A DNA stretch of 64,000 nt from a bacterium (GCA_027483535.1 JAIXUN010000002.1:1736001-1800000), one strand, 5' to 3'; positions 52,744-62,670 are shown, counted from the stretch's first letter. Translations and numbers: made by a program. The notes: a model not told the origin generated them from the sequence alone.

Positions 52744-53967
52744 ATGGACATCGTTCTCATCTTAGAAACCGGCGGTGTGAAAGGTGGGGCGGAAAAGGTC
52801 GCTTTTCAATCGGCCCAAGTGCTTCAAAAACTGGGCCACAAAGTTTGGTTGATTACGGCCGCTAAGGAAGTGGAAGCGGACTTTGCGGGGGTTTTGGAAG
52901 GTTGGTTAGCCCTCGACGAAAAGAGCTTCTACTCAGAAACAGACCGCTCTAGGAAGGTTAAGAAGTTATTCGGCAATCCGTTTGTGGTCGGCCCAGTCTC
53001 CGAGTTTCTCGCAAAGTTCGACCCGGCCAACACAATCGTTCATGCCCACACCTACCGCCTTAATTTGTCCGGGTTGGTGATGAAAACCGTTCAGGACCTT
53101 GGGTTCAAGACCGTCCAGACTTGCCACGAGTATTCCATCGCCTGCCCAACCAGTCTTTTTTATGACTACCGACTCGAGCAGATTTGCGAGCGCAAGCCGC
53201 TCTCAGTCCAGTGCGTCACTTGCGAGTGCACGGGAACTCCCTACCGATACAAACTCCCGCGGCTCGCCAGTGCTTGGGCTAACAAAAATCTTTACCGAAT
53301 TCCAAACAAGGTCGATGGCTATATCCACGTCAGTCAGTTGGCTAAGGATCGACTAGAAGGCACCATTGGACAGTACGGTGAACACGTCATCATCCCCAAC
53401 CCTCAGGAGATCAGCGATGCTGGACCCGCTGAGGTTGGCCGCTTTGACCGATTCATATACATCGGCAGACTCACCAAAGAAAAAGCTCCCGACGTGTTTT
53501 GTGAAGCTTGCACGAGGGCACAGATCCCCGGAGTCGTCGTCGGCGATGGCCCGCTGCTGAAGGAGTTAAAAGAGAAATACCCGTCGATCGAGTTCAAGGG
53601 TTGGATGTCGCCAAGTGGCGTGATCAGCAACCTGCGTGAGTCAAGAGCCTACGTGATGCCGAGCGCTTGGGAAGAAACCTTTGGTTTGTCCGTGGTCGAC
53701 GCGATGGCAAACGGTGTTCCTGCAATCGTTTCGAGAAACATCGGCGCCGCATCGTGGATCGAGGACGGCAAAGACGGACTCGTGCTCGACGGGAACGATG
53801 TCGACGCGTTTGCCGAAGCGATGCGTTCACTCTCCGCCGAGAAGGCAGTTGACCTTGGTAGAGCAGCTTATGACAAAGTGCAGCTCAATCCACCTACGGC
53901 AGAGCGGCACGTCGACGCATTATTGCAGTTCTACAACTCGCTGTTAAATACAGAAAGGCGCATCTAA
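52744..53967 (+). CDS. Glycosyltransferase family 4 protein
   Basis: 407 residues, GT-B fold. MDIVLILETGGVKGGAEKVAFQSAQVLQKLGHKVWLIT, TCHEYSIACPTSLFYDYRLEQICERKPLSVQCVTCECTG (Cys-rich loop like that of the transferase at 51431), FDRFIYIGRLTKEKAPDVFCEAC near 237, and VMPSAWEETFGLSVVDAMANGVPAIVSRNIGAASWI near 300. I chose the ATG at 52744; an upstream ORF start at 52645 runs into the divergent gene's control region. It is closer to the 51431 enzyme than to the 50140 one. Confidence 0.9.
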   Translation: MDIVLILETGGVKGGAEKVAFQSAQVLQKLGHKVWLITAAKEVEADFAGVLEGWLALDEKSFYSETDRSRKVKKLFGNPFVVGPVSEFLAKFDPANTIVHAHTYRLNLSGLVMKTVQDLGFKTVQTCHEYSIACPTSLFYDYRLEQICERKPLSVQCVTCECTGTPYRYKLPRLASAWANKNLYRIPNKVDGYIHVSQLAKDRLEGTIGQYGEHVIIPNPQEISDAGPAEVGRFDRFIYIGRLTKEKAPDVFCEACTRAQIPGVVVGDGPLLKELKEKYPSIEFKGWMSPSGVISNLRESRAYVMPSAWEETFGLSVVDAMANGVPAIVSRNIGAASWIEDGKDGLVLDGNDVDAFAEAMRSLSAEKAVDLGRAAYDKVQLNPPTAERHVDALLQFYNSLLNTERRI

Positions 53968-54063
53968 CGCCAAGTAACCGTGAATGCCCGTGAATTCACA
54001 CAGGATTCCTCACCTGGGAGTCGCAGGCCGTGATAGTTTGTAAGGACTCTAGGGAGTTTTCCT

Positions 54064-54921
54064 ATGCGATACCTTGCAATTTCGGCTCTTTCGTTACTCA
54101 CCGTCGCTGCCCATGCCCAAACTTGGTCGCAAGGGGAGGCCATGTTCAGCATGCTGAACGTCTCCGGGACAGCCAGTCCCGATCTGAATTTCACCAACGA
54201 CTCGTCTGATGAGATTTTCATCAACTCGTTTGGAGTTAATCCAAGTTCGTCGGGTGCCGGGCTTTTCACAGTGAACCAGGGTCGGATCTTCGGACCGTCT
54301 GGAGCCTTCAACTTCGGAGACTCCTTGCAACCCGGTGAGGAGCTTTTTGCCGGAGGATCCGATGGTTTCTTCGATGTAACCTTGGACGCACCCGTATCGA
54401 GCGGACTCTATGGTTTAGACATCGATATCTTTGGCGGAACTTCCTCGAGTGCGGCTGACTTCCTTTACACCCTTTCGATATCGATTGAAACGATTGAGGA
54501 CTTTGGCCTGACCTACAGTGCCCCAAATCCTGTTCGGAACCTGGGACCAGGCGAGAGCACCGTTCTTTCGCTCGACTCCGTAAACACCTCTAACCGAGAC
54601 TTCCGGGTCAATTCTCAGTATTTCTCTTGGAACAGCACAGGCAGAGACGCCTTTGACATCTCGTTCCTCGCGAACCCGGGAACGATCGCGGCAGGTAGCT
54701 CGGAGTCGAATGATCACCTTCTGGCGAAACCGATTCCTGGATTTGAAGGCGGCTCGTTCACCTTCAGAATGGGCTACTACGGAGGCTACTACTCGGATGA
54801 CTTTAACTTCCTCCCCGGGTCGAACCAAGTAACGCTCAACTCAGTCGTTCCTGAGCCAGCTTCCATGATCGCTCTTTCGATGGCGGCAGGCGGCCTTCTC
54901 CTGCGCCGACGGAAGCGCTGA
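54064..54921 (+). CDS. PEP-CTERM sorting-domain protein
   Basis: 285 residues. Signal peptide (RYLAISALSLLTVAAHAQ) and C-terminal tag VVPEPASMIALSMAAGGLLLRRRKR: PEP motif, membrane helix, Arg cluster. The exosortase system would cut here and anchor or release the protein; exosortase is not in the window. The mature part is beta-rich, Asn/Ser/Gly-rich, with no other known domain. GGGAG-like sequence lies before ATG 54064. Confidence 0.88.
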   Translation: MRYLAISALSLLTVAAHAQTWSQGEAMFSMLNVSGTASPDLNFTNDSSDEIFINSFGVNPSSSGAGLFTVNQGRIFGPSGAFNFGDSLQPGEELFAGGSDGFFDVTLDAPVSSGLYGLDIDIFGGTSSSAADFLYTLSISIETIEDFGLTYSAPNPVRNLGPGESTVLSLDSVNTSNRDFRVNSQYFSWNSTGRDAFDISFLANPGTIAAGSSESNDHLLAKPIPGFEGGSFTFRMGYYGGYYSDDFNFLPGSNQVTLNSVVPEPASMIALSMAAGGLLLRRRKR

Positions 54922-54971
54922 TTCCGGCCTCTGGGATGCCTCACTCACAAAGTGATTGATTGAAATAAATT

Positions 54972-55005
54972 GAAGCCCTCTCGAGAATCTCGAGAGGGCT
55001 TCGTT
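54972..55005. terminator. Shared terminator between the PEP-CTERM gene and groEL
   Basis: AAGCCCTCTCGAG, AAT loop, CTCGAGAGGGCTT: a perfect 13-bp stem between two convergent genes, with T-rich sequence on both sides (TTCGTTGTTT, and TTCAATTTATTT on the minus strand). Likely acts on both transcripts. Confidence 0.8.
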
Positions 55006-55023
55006 GTTTCCCGGAACTTAGAC

Positions 55024-56951
<1,928 letters not shown>

Positions 56952-57002
56952 TGTTTATTTCCTTGGTCTCTAAACCCCATGAGCGAAACCCGGCAAACCG
57001 CG

Positions 57003-57029
57003 TTAGCACTCACTCGTCCAGATTGCCAA
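57003..57029 (-). promoter_or_regulatory. CIRCE-like operator of groES-groEL
   Basis: Plus-strand TTAGCACTC, 9 bases, GATTGCCAA against the consensus TTAGCACTC-N9-GAGTGCTAA: one arm is exact and the other keeps 7 of 9 bases. On the minus strand it reads TTGGCAATC-N9-GAGTGCTAA. It lies 51 bases before the groES start. HrcA (7262-8314) is the expected binding protein. Confidence 0.85.
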
Positions 57030-57031
57030 AT

Positions 57032-57060
57032 TTTACATTGCCTTCTACTCCCAGGGTCAA
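57032..57060 (-). promoter_or_regulatory. Sigma-70-like promoter of groES-groEL
   Basis: On the minus strand TTGACC (57055-57060), a 17-base spacer, then TGTAAA (57032-57037). The CIRCE-like operator begins 3 bases downstream, so it would overlap the transcription start. Confidence 0.65.
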
Positions 57061-57110
57061 GGGATCGTGGCACTCTCGGCCAAGGACTGCTAAGAAACTT
57101 GATCAAAACC

Positions 57111-57141
57111 AAAAAAGCCCGATCCATTTCTTGGATCGGGC
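57111..57141 (-). terminator. Intrinsic terminator after the 103-residue protein gene
   Basis: GCCCGATCCA stem with TGGATCGGGC, 5-nt loop, flanked on the minus strand by TTTTTT (AAAAAA at 57111-57116). About 25 bases past the stop at 57167. Confidence 0.88.
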
Positions 57142-57166
57142 CCTTCTTACCGCTGGTTCCGAGGTT

Positions 57167-57475
57167 TCAGCGGACGTAGTGGATGACAGGATGACGCATG
57201 TCGTCGAGAAGCATCATTGCAACAACAGGCATCGGTCGATCTTTGGCAACCTCACGCGCTTCGTCAAAGGAAAGAGACTCAACGGTGAGACCGCTCAGGT
57301 CGATAAATTCCCCGAACCGAGTTGCTCCGATATCGGTTGAAAAGCACGCCAGCCCGTGGACACCTTCGTGACAGAAACATCCATACCGCCCAGATGGGGC
57401 GTGATGGAGGACGTGTACAACGTCCGGGAACTCTGTATCGAGTCCCAAAAGCGGTTTTTCTAGCGTCTGTGCCAT
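57167..57475 (-). CDS. Small protein of unknown function
   Basis: 103 residues from ATG 57475, which has AAGGAAGC immediately upstream. The protein is soluble, with GLDTEFPDVVHVLHHAPSGRYGCFCHEGVHGLACFS and DEAREVAKDRPMPVVAMMLLDDMRHPVIHYVR; Cys and His are frequent but not in a known metal motif. The longer reading to 57535 has no ribosome site. No function assigned. Confidence 0.65.
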   Translation of the reverse strand: MAQTLEKPLLGLDTEFPDVVHVLHHAPSGRYGCFCHEGVHGLACFSTDIGATRFGEFIDLSGLTVESLSFDEAREVAKDRPMPVVAMMLLDDMRHPVIHYVR

Positions 57476-57597
57476 GCTTCCTTCAACCTTTCTTATTGGC
57501 GAAGTTGAAGTGGTCTTTAGACTGCAACGAGTCATTGTCCCCGTATTTTTCTATGGGTCAGAAACGGGCCATCCTCACGAATCGTGTGCTGAACGGG

Positions 57598-57625
57598 TTG
57601 ACATCCGACCGAATCGGGGTAATAT
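57598..57625 (+). promoter_or_regulatory. Promoter of tRNA-Arg(TCG)
   Basis: TTGACA (57598-57603), 16-base spacer, TAATAT (57620-57625). Start site would be about 6 bases before the tRNA 5' end. Confidence 0.7.
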
Positions 57626-57637
57626 CTCAGTCCCAAA

Positions 57638-57713
57638 CCGTCCGTAGCTCAGTGGATAGAGCATCGGTCTTCGGAACCGAGGGTCGGGAGTTCGAATCTC
57701 TCCGGGCGGGCCA
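57638..57713 (+). tRNA. tRNA-Arg (anticodon TCG)
   Basis: Complete cloverleaf: acceptor CCGTCCG with CGGGCGG, D-stem GCTC/GAGC, anticodon stem TCGGT/ACCGA with loop CTTCGGA (anticodon TCG, reading CGA), T-loop TTCGAAT, discriminator G and encoded CCA. A run of T follows at 57714 on. It reads CGA, the arginine codon that the surrounding core genes use heavily. Confidence 0.96.
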
Positions 57714-57752
57714 TTTTTTTGCTCCGACACTGTCGTTGAGCTACTCCGAAAA

Positions 57753-58415
57753 CTACTCCATTTCAAAGGAGCATCCGGATGTTTTCGCTTCTGGTGCGTA
57801 GGCCGTATCGAACGGTTTCTCTTTCGCTCCGGCTGCTTTAGCCATCAGGGTGTTCATTTCCTTCATCATCGAGCGGCTGTATCCGGGCCATTGCTTGACG
57901 ATAGAACCGTCCGTTGCGACGAGCGTGCAATAGACCGACGCAGGGGACGAGTAGGCCTTCATCAACTCGAAGGTTGGGTTCGAAACGAGCGGATAAGGGA
58001 CAAGCATGTCGAAGTCCCACTTCTCTGCCGCCTTCCCTTTTGCGTCGGTAACGCTGATGAACTCAATCTGTCCTTCGTGGTGCTTAAATAGGCGCTGGAA
58101 CATCGGCTCAGCATCAAAACTGCAGGGGCAACCCTCTTTGACAAAGTAGACAAAAAGCGGCTTCTGCCCTTTTCCACCGATGACCACCTGCTTTCCATCC
58201 GTGTCCGGGAGCTTGAAAAACGGGGCGATCTTCTTCGACTCAAGCTTGGCCTGATCGAGCATCTCCTGAGTCACCGGGTGTCTCGGTTGGCCAAAGGAGT
58301 AGCCTGGCACGACCTTCGCTCCATTGGAAACATAAGTCATGAGTGCGATTCCACCCCCGGCAAGCACCAGGGCCATCGGAACCACTACATATCCGGGATG
58401 AAAAGATCGCGCCAT
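57753..58415 (-). CDS. Membrane-anchored redoxin-like protein
   Basis: 220 residues. One N-terminal membrane helix (VVVPMALVLAGGGIALMTYV) then a thioredoxin fold (residues about 60-200): FVYFVKEGCPCSFDAEPMFQRL with a CPC motif, VPYPLVSNPTFELMKAYSSPASVYCTLVATDGSIV. It is AhpC/Sco-like; CPC instead of CxxC suggests a metal- or peroxide-related redox function. No partner in the window. Confidence 0.82.
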   Translation of the reverse strand: MARSFHPGYVVVPMALVLAGGGIALMTYVSNGAKVVPGYSFGQPRHPVTQEMLDQAKLESKKIAPFFKLPDTDGKQVVIGGKGQKPLFVYFVKEGCPCSFDAEPMFQRLFKHHEGQIEFISVTDAKGKAAEKWDFDMLVPYPLVSNPTFELMKAYSSPASVYCTLVATDGSIVKQWPGYSRSMMKEMNTLMAKAAGAKEKPFDTAYAPEAKTSGCSFEME

Positions 58416-58661
58416 CTCTTATGATTCTGACGCTACGGAGTCGGAGACCGTGCCCTGTTAAATGACGACCTTCTGTAATTGGGCCGTATTCTCGTGAAGG
58501 CATCCGAGGGAGAATCGCTCGCGGATTAGCGTTGAATCGCCTCTGGAACACTCCGCTCAAGGTAACTTTCTCAAGCTCTGGGAAAAGAAGGCGAATGTGA
58601 CCGATCGGTGCGATTCTCAACCCTTCTCTCTTTCGGGGCGTAAGTAGAAAAGGAGCATCTC

Positions 58662-59444
58662 GTGGCAAAACGAATTCTTGTCGTTGACGACGAACCTAGC
58701 TATCGAACCCTTATAAGCGTCGCTTTGCGAACGGTTGGCTACGAGATTGTTGAGGTGTCCTCCGGAGAAGATGCCCTTCGCCTCCTGCGAAGAAACGAGC
58801 CGTTCGACTTGGTGGTTCTGGACTACCGAATGCCTACTCTGGACGGTTTAGACGTCCTTCGCGAAATGGTGTCGGTCGCACCAAACACCAAGGTTTTGAT
58901 GGTTTCGGCTTACGGATCGATCGACATGGCCATTGAAGCGATGTCGATAGGCGCACACGACTTTCTGCGCAAGCCCTTTGGCGGACAGTCGATTCGAGAT
59001 TCGGTTCAAAACGTTCTAGAACGCGAGGAGCCCAACGCTCCAATCGTCTCCGTTTGCCGAGAATTCCAGAAAACCTCCATCAACGGTTACACCTTCGAGG
59101 CGACCGAATACGAAGTTGATGAATCCTTCGGAGACATCACCGTTGGGTTTGACGTGATTGGTCAAGGCAACGTGAACCGACACATCAAGGTGGTTCTTCC
59201 TGCCTTCATGCAAGAACTCATCCTTGCCTACATTGACCTGGACCGCCCTCCCTGCGGAATGCGCTTGTGGGAAGCGGTTTGTGAAGAAAAACTTGCCTCG
59301 TTCATTTGGCAGAACGAGGGGCCGCCTGACACGGGCATCCTCTCAATCGAAGACCTAAGCAGCAATATTAAACTTTGGCTGGATTCGATACTTACCGTCG
59401 ATACCAGCCCTCAACTTCAATCAAGCTCAATACAAAATGCCTGA
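58662..59444 (+). CDS. Response regulator with uncharacterised C-terminal domain
   Basis: 260 residues, GTG start with AGGAG 7 bases upstream. The receiver domain (1-120) has VDDEPSYR, LVVLDYRMPTLDG (phospho-Asp near 53), MVSAYGSID and the LRKPFGG Lys near 107. Residues 130-260 contain no helix-turn-helix I recognise (TSINGYTFEATEYEVDESFGDITVGFDVIGQGN, FIWQNEGPPDTGIL). It overlaps the KdpD-like gene by 8 bases, so they are coupled. Output is unclear; DNA binding is not evident. Confidence 0.85.
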   Translation: MAKRILVVDDEPSYRTLISVALRTVGYEIVEVSSGEDALRLLRRNEPFDLVVLDYRMPTLDGLDVLREMVSVAPNTKVLMVSAYGSIDMAIEAMSIGAHDFLRKPFGGQSIRDSVQNVLEREEPNAPIVSVCREFQKTSINGYTFEATEYEVDESFGDITVGFDVIGQGNVNRHIKVVLPAFMQELILAYIDLDRPPCGMRLWEAVCEEKLASFIWQNEGPPDTGILSIEDLSSNIKLWLDSILTVDTSPQLQSSSIQNA

Positions 59445-60525
59445 GAATCGCGGCACACTCAAAATCTTCCTGGGCTACGCGCCCGGTGTTGGTAAAGCAA
59501 AAGTTATGGTGGACGAAGCAATCCGCCGTAAATCGCGTGGTCAAGATGTGGTGATCGCCATCATCACCCAGGAAGATCGACTCTTCAGCCAAGAGTTCTC
59601 GGCGGACATCACCGAACTCGAAATGATCCCGCCCGCAAAGTACAACTATGCAGGTGAGGAGCGGCTGGAGATGGACATCTCGGCCATCATTGCTCGAAAA
59701 CCAGATGTCGTCCTTGTCGACAACTTGAGCCACGTGAACCCATCCGGATCGGCAAGAGAGCGTCGATGGGAAGATGTTGAGGAGATTCTGAGAAACGGCA
59801 TCGATGTTCTTTCAACGATGAACGTCATGCACCTGGAAAGTCTCAACGATACGATCTTTGAGATCACTGGGAAGCGCATTCAGAATACGGTTCCGGATCG
59901 ACTCTTCCACGAGGCAGACGAGGTCGAAATGGTCGACCTTTCGCCCAAAGCACTCATGAACCGAGTGCGTCGAGGAGATGTTGTTGCCAAGGGCGATATT
60001 GATGGCGCCCTGAAGGGTCTCTACCGAGAAGTTACGCTCAACGCTTTACGGGAACTCGCCATGCGAGAGATCGCTGGGCGCGTAGACGAAGACCTCACCG
60101 CCTTTCGAAAGTCGAGCAACATCATTCGGCCCTGGCAGACCTCGGATCGAATGGTCATTTGTATCAGCCCGACACGGTCATCGCTACGCATGATTCGACG
60201 CGGTTGGCGCCTTGCTCAGAAGACTCACTCCGAAGTGAAGGCGATTTACGTGCCGGAGGAGATGAACGAGGTGAGCACGCGAATTCTTGCCGATGACAAG
60301 AAACTGTGCGAGCGTTTGGGCATCCCGGTTGTCCGCCTCGACGGCGAGGAACCCAGCGAGGCGATCATTAGCTACGTCCAAAAGAACAACGTCACCCAGA
60401 TCATCATCGGTCATACCGACCGAACTCGCGTCCAGGAGTTTCTCAGGGGATCGCTGCTTCTTGAATTGGCGAAGCAACTCAAGACGGTCGACATCATGGT
60501 GATTGCGACTGAGACGAACGACTAG
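59437..60525 (+). CDS. KdpD-like protein (sensor domain plus Usp) without histidine kinase
   Basis: 362 residues. The KdpD N-terminal domain begins GTLKIFLGYAPGVGKAKVMVDEAIRRKSRGQDVVIAII and has VLVDNLSHVNPSGSARERRWEDVEEILRNGIDVLSTMNVMHLESLND and DEVEMVDLSPKALMNRVRRGDV; a Usp-like domain follows from about 225 (RMVICISPTRSSLRMIRRGWRLAQKTHSEVKAIYV). In ordinary KdpD the P-loop is GKT; here it is GKA, and the histidine kinase and membrane parts are missing. Coupled to the response regulator upstream. Its role may be K+ or nucleotide sensing without its own kinase. Confidence 0.87.
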   Translation: MPENRGTLKIFLGYAPGVGKAKVMVDEAIRRKSRGQDVVIAIITQEDRLFSQEFSADITELEMIPPAKYNYAGEERLEMDISAIIARKPDVVLVDNLSHVNPSGSARERRWEDVEEILRNGIDVLSTMNVMHLESLNDTIFEITGKRIQNTVPDRLFHEADEVEMVDLSPKALMNRVRRGDVVAKGDIDGALKGLYREVTLNALRELAMREIAGRVDEDLTAFRKSSNIIRPWQTSDRMVICISPTRSSLRMIRRGWRLAQKTHSEVKAIYVPEEMNEVSTRILADDKKLCERLGIPVVRLDGEEPSEAIISYVQKNNVTQIIIGHTDRTRVQEFLRGSLLLELAKQLKTVDIMVIATETND

Positions 60526-60536
60526 TTCAGCCGATC

Positions 60537-60869
60537 TCAGCGCTTCCAGCCCGGCAGAAAAGGAGCAAAGTCTTCCAGCCTTCCGCCGGGTATCAGATCG
60601 ATGCCTGCCCAAGACTTGAGCATGTACAGACCGTAAACCGCTCCGATGGTCACTACAACAGACGAGCTGATTGTCATGAACCCTTCAGAGAAGGACCGGA
60701 CAATCCACGGCGTTCGCATCAGTCCAAGCCGCAGCCAAAGCAGGCTCATCCACTCCATCAACGTGAGCGGATCTGCCGATTGGATCACCGCTTGAGCAGG
60801 CGGCACGACAAGGTAGATCACCTCGGTCTCGGGCTGCAAATCCGGCTGCTGTTGTCGTAACGCGCTCAT
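60537..60869 (-). CDS. Small membrane protein of unknown function
   Basis: 110 residues from ATG 60869, with one or two membrane helices (about 60-85, FMTISSSVVVTIGAVYGLYML). The N-terminus is Gln/Pro-rich, the C-terminus short and charged. A hairpin sits directly before the ATG; a TTG start at 60896 is an alternative that would translate through it. It lies on the minus strand downstream of the GDPD gene. No family recognised. Confidence 0.55.
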   Translation of the reverse strand: MSALRQQQPDLQPETEVIYLVVPPAQAVIQSADPLTLMEWMSLLWLRLGLMRTPWIVRSFSEGFMTISSSVVVTIGAVYGLYMLKSWAGIDLIPGGRLEDFAPFLPGWKR

Positions 60870-60870
60870 C

Positions 60871-60895
60871 TGAGAGGGGTTTTCCACCCCTCTCA
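60871..60895 (-). promoter_or_regulatory. 10-bp hairpin covering the start region of the small membrane gene
   Basis: TGAGAGGGGT, 5-nt loop, ACCCCTCTCA, ending one base before the ATG at 60869 on the minus strand. A TACAAT -10-like element lies just upstream (60904-60909 on the plus strand, minus-oriented), so a transcript could begin almost at the hairpin. It may hide the ribosome site or stabilise the 5' end; terminator function for either strand is less likely, as T-runs are weak. Confidence 0.5.
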
Positions 60896-60947
60896 AGTTT
60901 CTTCATTGTAAAAATTGCCGGTTCGAGAGTTCCAGCCGGTCGTGACT

Positions 60948-61715
60948 CTACTTTGCGGCCAACTGGGCCTTCACATCGCCGGGGTGATCCGTGATGATGA
61001 AGTTCACTTTTAGTCCCTTGAGGCGGTCCACCTGCGGCCCGGGAGGAACCGTCCAAACGAACAGCGGAACCTTCAACGCGTGAACGCTTTGTACGAACTC
61101 GGCTGTGCAGTTGGTGTAACCAACTCCAACCGCGTTAGCCTTAGTGCGTCGGAAGATGGATTCGGTTGCTGCGAAGGACTCGGGAGTTTGCTTTGCCGCA
61201 ATCAGCCACACCGCAAAAAGGTTCGGGTTGAGGTTCTTTACTTCCTCGACGATCTTATCGTTGAACGAGAATACGATCGTTTGGTCGACCATGTCTTCTT
61301 TCGAAATGTGATCGACAACCGCCTTTGCGACCCCTTCCCCGCCCTTGATCTCGATGACGCTGATGATCCGGTTTTTCGTTATCCGAGTGTAGTCTGCCAG
61401 GTGCGGGACACCCGCTTCCTTCATCACCGACCAAGGAGTCTCTTTCACTTGGCCCTTGATCTTCGTCGTGCGATCGAGCGTGTAGTCGTGCATGATGACG
61501 GGCTCTCCGTCTTTGCTCATGTGAACGTCGCACTCGGCGGCAACAGCGCCGTCTTTCACGGCCCGCTCAAAAGCAGCGAGGGTGTTTTCTGGCTCGTAAG
61601 CGGCCGCACCGCGGTGCCCAACCACCAGCGTCCGAGTCCAAGACTCGGATACCGATTGCTTCACGTCCGGCTTCGCCACAACGAGAGTTAACCCAAAGAG
61701 TAATGTTGAGATCAT
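60948..61715 (-). CDS. Glycerophosphodiester phosphodiesterase
   Basis: Splits glycerophosphodiesters to glycerol 3-phosphate and alcohols. 255 residues. An N-terminal signal-like segment (ISTLLFGLTLVVAKP) then VVGHRGAAAYEPENTLAAFERAVKDGAVAAECDVHMSKDGEPVIMHDYTLDRTT with HRG, ENT, E-x-DVH and HD motifs, all catalytic residues intact. FAVWLIAAKQ and VFVWTVPPGPQVDRLKGLKVNFIITDHPG complete the fold. It follows the second pseudopilin by 16 bases on the minus strand. Confidence 0.93.
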   Translation of the reverse strand: MISTLLFGLTLVVAKPDVKQSVSESWTRTLVVGHRGAAAYEPENTLAAFERAVKDGAVAAECDVHMSKDGEPVIMHDYTLDRTTKIKGQVKETPWSVMKEAGVPHLADYTRITKNRIISVIEIKGGEGVAKAVVDHISKEDMVDQTIVFSFNDKIVEEVKNLNPNLFAVWLIAAKQTPESFAATESIFRRTKANAVGVGYTNCTAEFVQSVHALKVPLFVWTVPPGPQVDRLKGLKVNFIITDHPGDVKAQLAAK

Positions 61716-61731
61716 TGTCGTCCTGTATCCC

Positions 61732-62553
61732 CTATTCGTTAAAGGTGCAAGCTGCCGCCGACCATGCTTGCGTGTTCGGTAGCTGAGAGCAGGCGGGGTT
61801 CAACGCCAACTTTCCGGGGAGACTCTGCAGCCAAACCGCCTTTCGCCACTTCGCACTCCCGTCAAGCATCACGAACGGCGCACCTTCTTGGTGTCGGAAG
61901 GAGATCTGCTCAAAGATTTCGTTCCAGTTCGTGCCGCCTGGCTCGAAGTAGGGTGCGTTGTCGTTATCGAAGTCGTTTGCGTCGTTGTCTTCGCGACCAT
62001 CCTTAGCGAAGGAGAAAAAGATCTTGTCGGAAACGCTCTGCCAAGTGCTTGCGTTCGAACTCGAGTTGATCTGCCCGCCCAGTTGACCACCAAACCCGAA
62101 GTTGTGCAAGAGCTCATCGTTGCGGGAGTAGTGCCCGAAAATGGCGGGGCGGTTGCCTGCGCCTGATGCGGTGCCGACTGGGACGTTGGTCCACTCGGTG
62201 AAAGACGCGACTAAGGAAGTGTCGCCCGGCAGTCGATCTGTGAAGTTGAAATTGGTAAAGGTTCGCCGTTCCGGCCGGGGAGCGGTGGAAGCAGGATCGA
62301 GGAAGATGTCGATGGACTTGGCGTAGGGCAGAAGGTCCACGTGCATGTCCCACCACTTTCGGTTCACCCAGTCATCCCAATCCGACATGTACAGGAAAGA
62401 AGCGGTACCAAGTTGCTTCGCGTTGCTGAGCGCCTGGGTCTTCTTCGCAGCCGCCTTTGCTTGTGCAAACACGGGGAAGAGGATGGCGGCGAGGATTGCA
62501 ATGATGGCAATGACGACCAGTAACTCAATGAGGGTGAAGGCTCTGCGTGCCAT
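61732..62553 (-). CDS. Prepilin-type N-terminal cleavage/methylation protein (pseudopilin), paralogue
   Basis: 273 residues from ATG 62553, preceded by [19 protein letters not shown], hydrophobic helix, [28 protein letters not shown], then a globular domain ([51 protein letters not shown]). It is a paralogue of the one at 2904-3755, with the same leader and helix but a different body. GDPD is downstream on the same strand. Confidence 0.9.
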   Translation of the reverse strand: MARRAFTLIELLVVIAIIAILAAILFPVFAQAKAAAKKTQALSNAKQLGTASFLYMSDWDDWVNRKWWDMHVDLLPYAKSIDIFLDPASTAPRPERRTFTNFNFTDRLPGDTSLVASFTEWTNVPVGTASGAGNRPAIFGHYSRNDELLHNFGFGGQLGGQINSSSNASTWQSVSDKIFFSFAKDGREDNDANDFDNDNAPYFEPGGTNWNEIFEQISFRHQEGAPFVMLDGSAKWRKAVWLQSLPGKLALNPACSQLPNTQAWSAAACTFNE

Positions 62554-62641
62554 GGGGCTCCTACTGTCGCGCAAAAATGTTAAGCAAAAGATAAGGGAAC
62601 GCCACTCTTGACCTGATTCGTACGATAATTGCAAATAAGGA

Positions 62642-62670
62642 TTGACATATAGACGCTTGTCTACTATTCT
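62642..62670 (+). promoter_or_regulatory. Sigma-70-like promoter of the NTF2-like gene
   Basis: TTGACA (62642-62647), 17-base spacer, TATTCT (62665-62670), about 30 bases before ATG 62702. Confidence 0.65.

Noticed and set aside
62578-62595. Possible second Pho box before the pseudopilin-GDPD pair (TGTTAAG-N4-AGATAAG)
   Set aside because: Only two units fit the 11-bp period and the next positions do not match, so it is too weak to claim.
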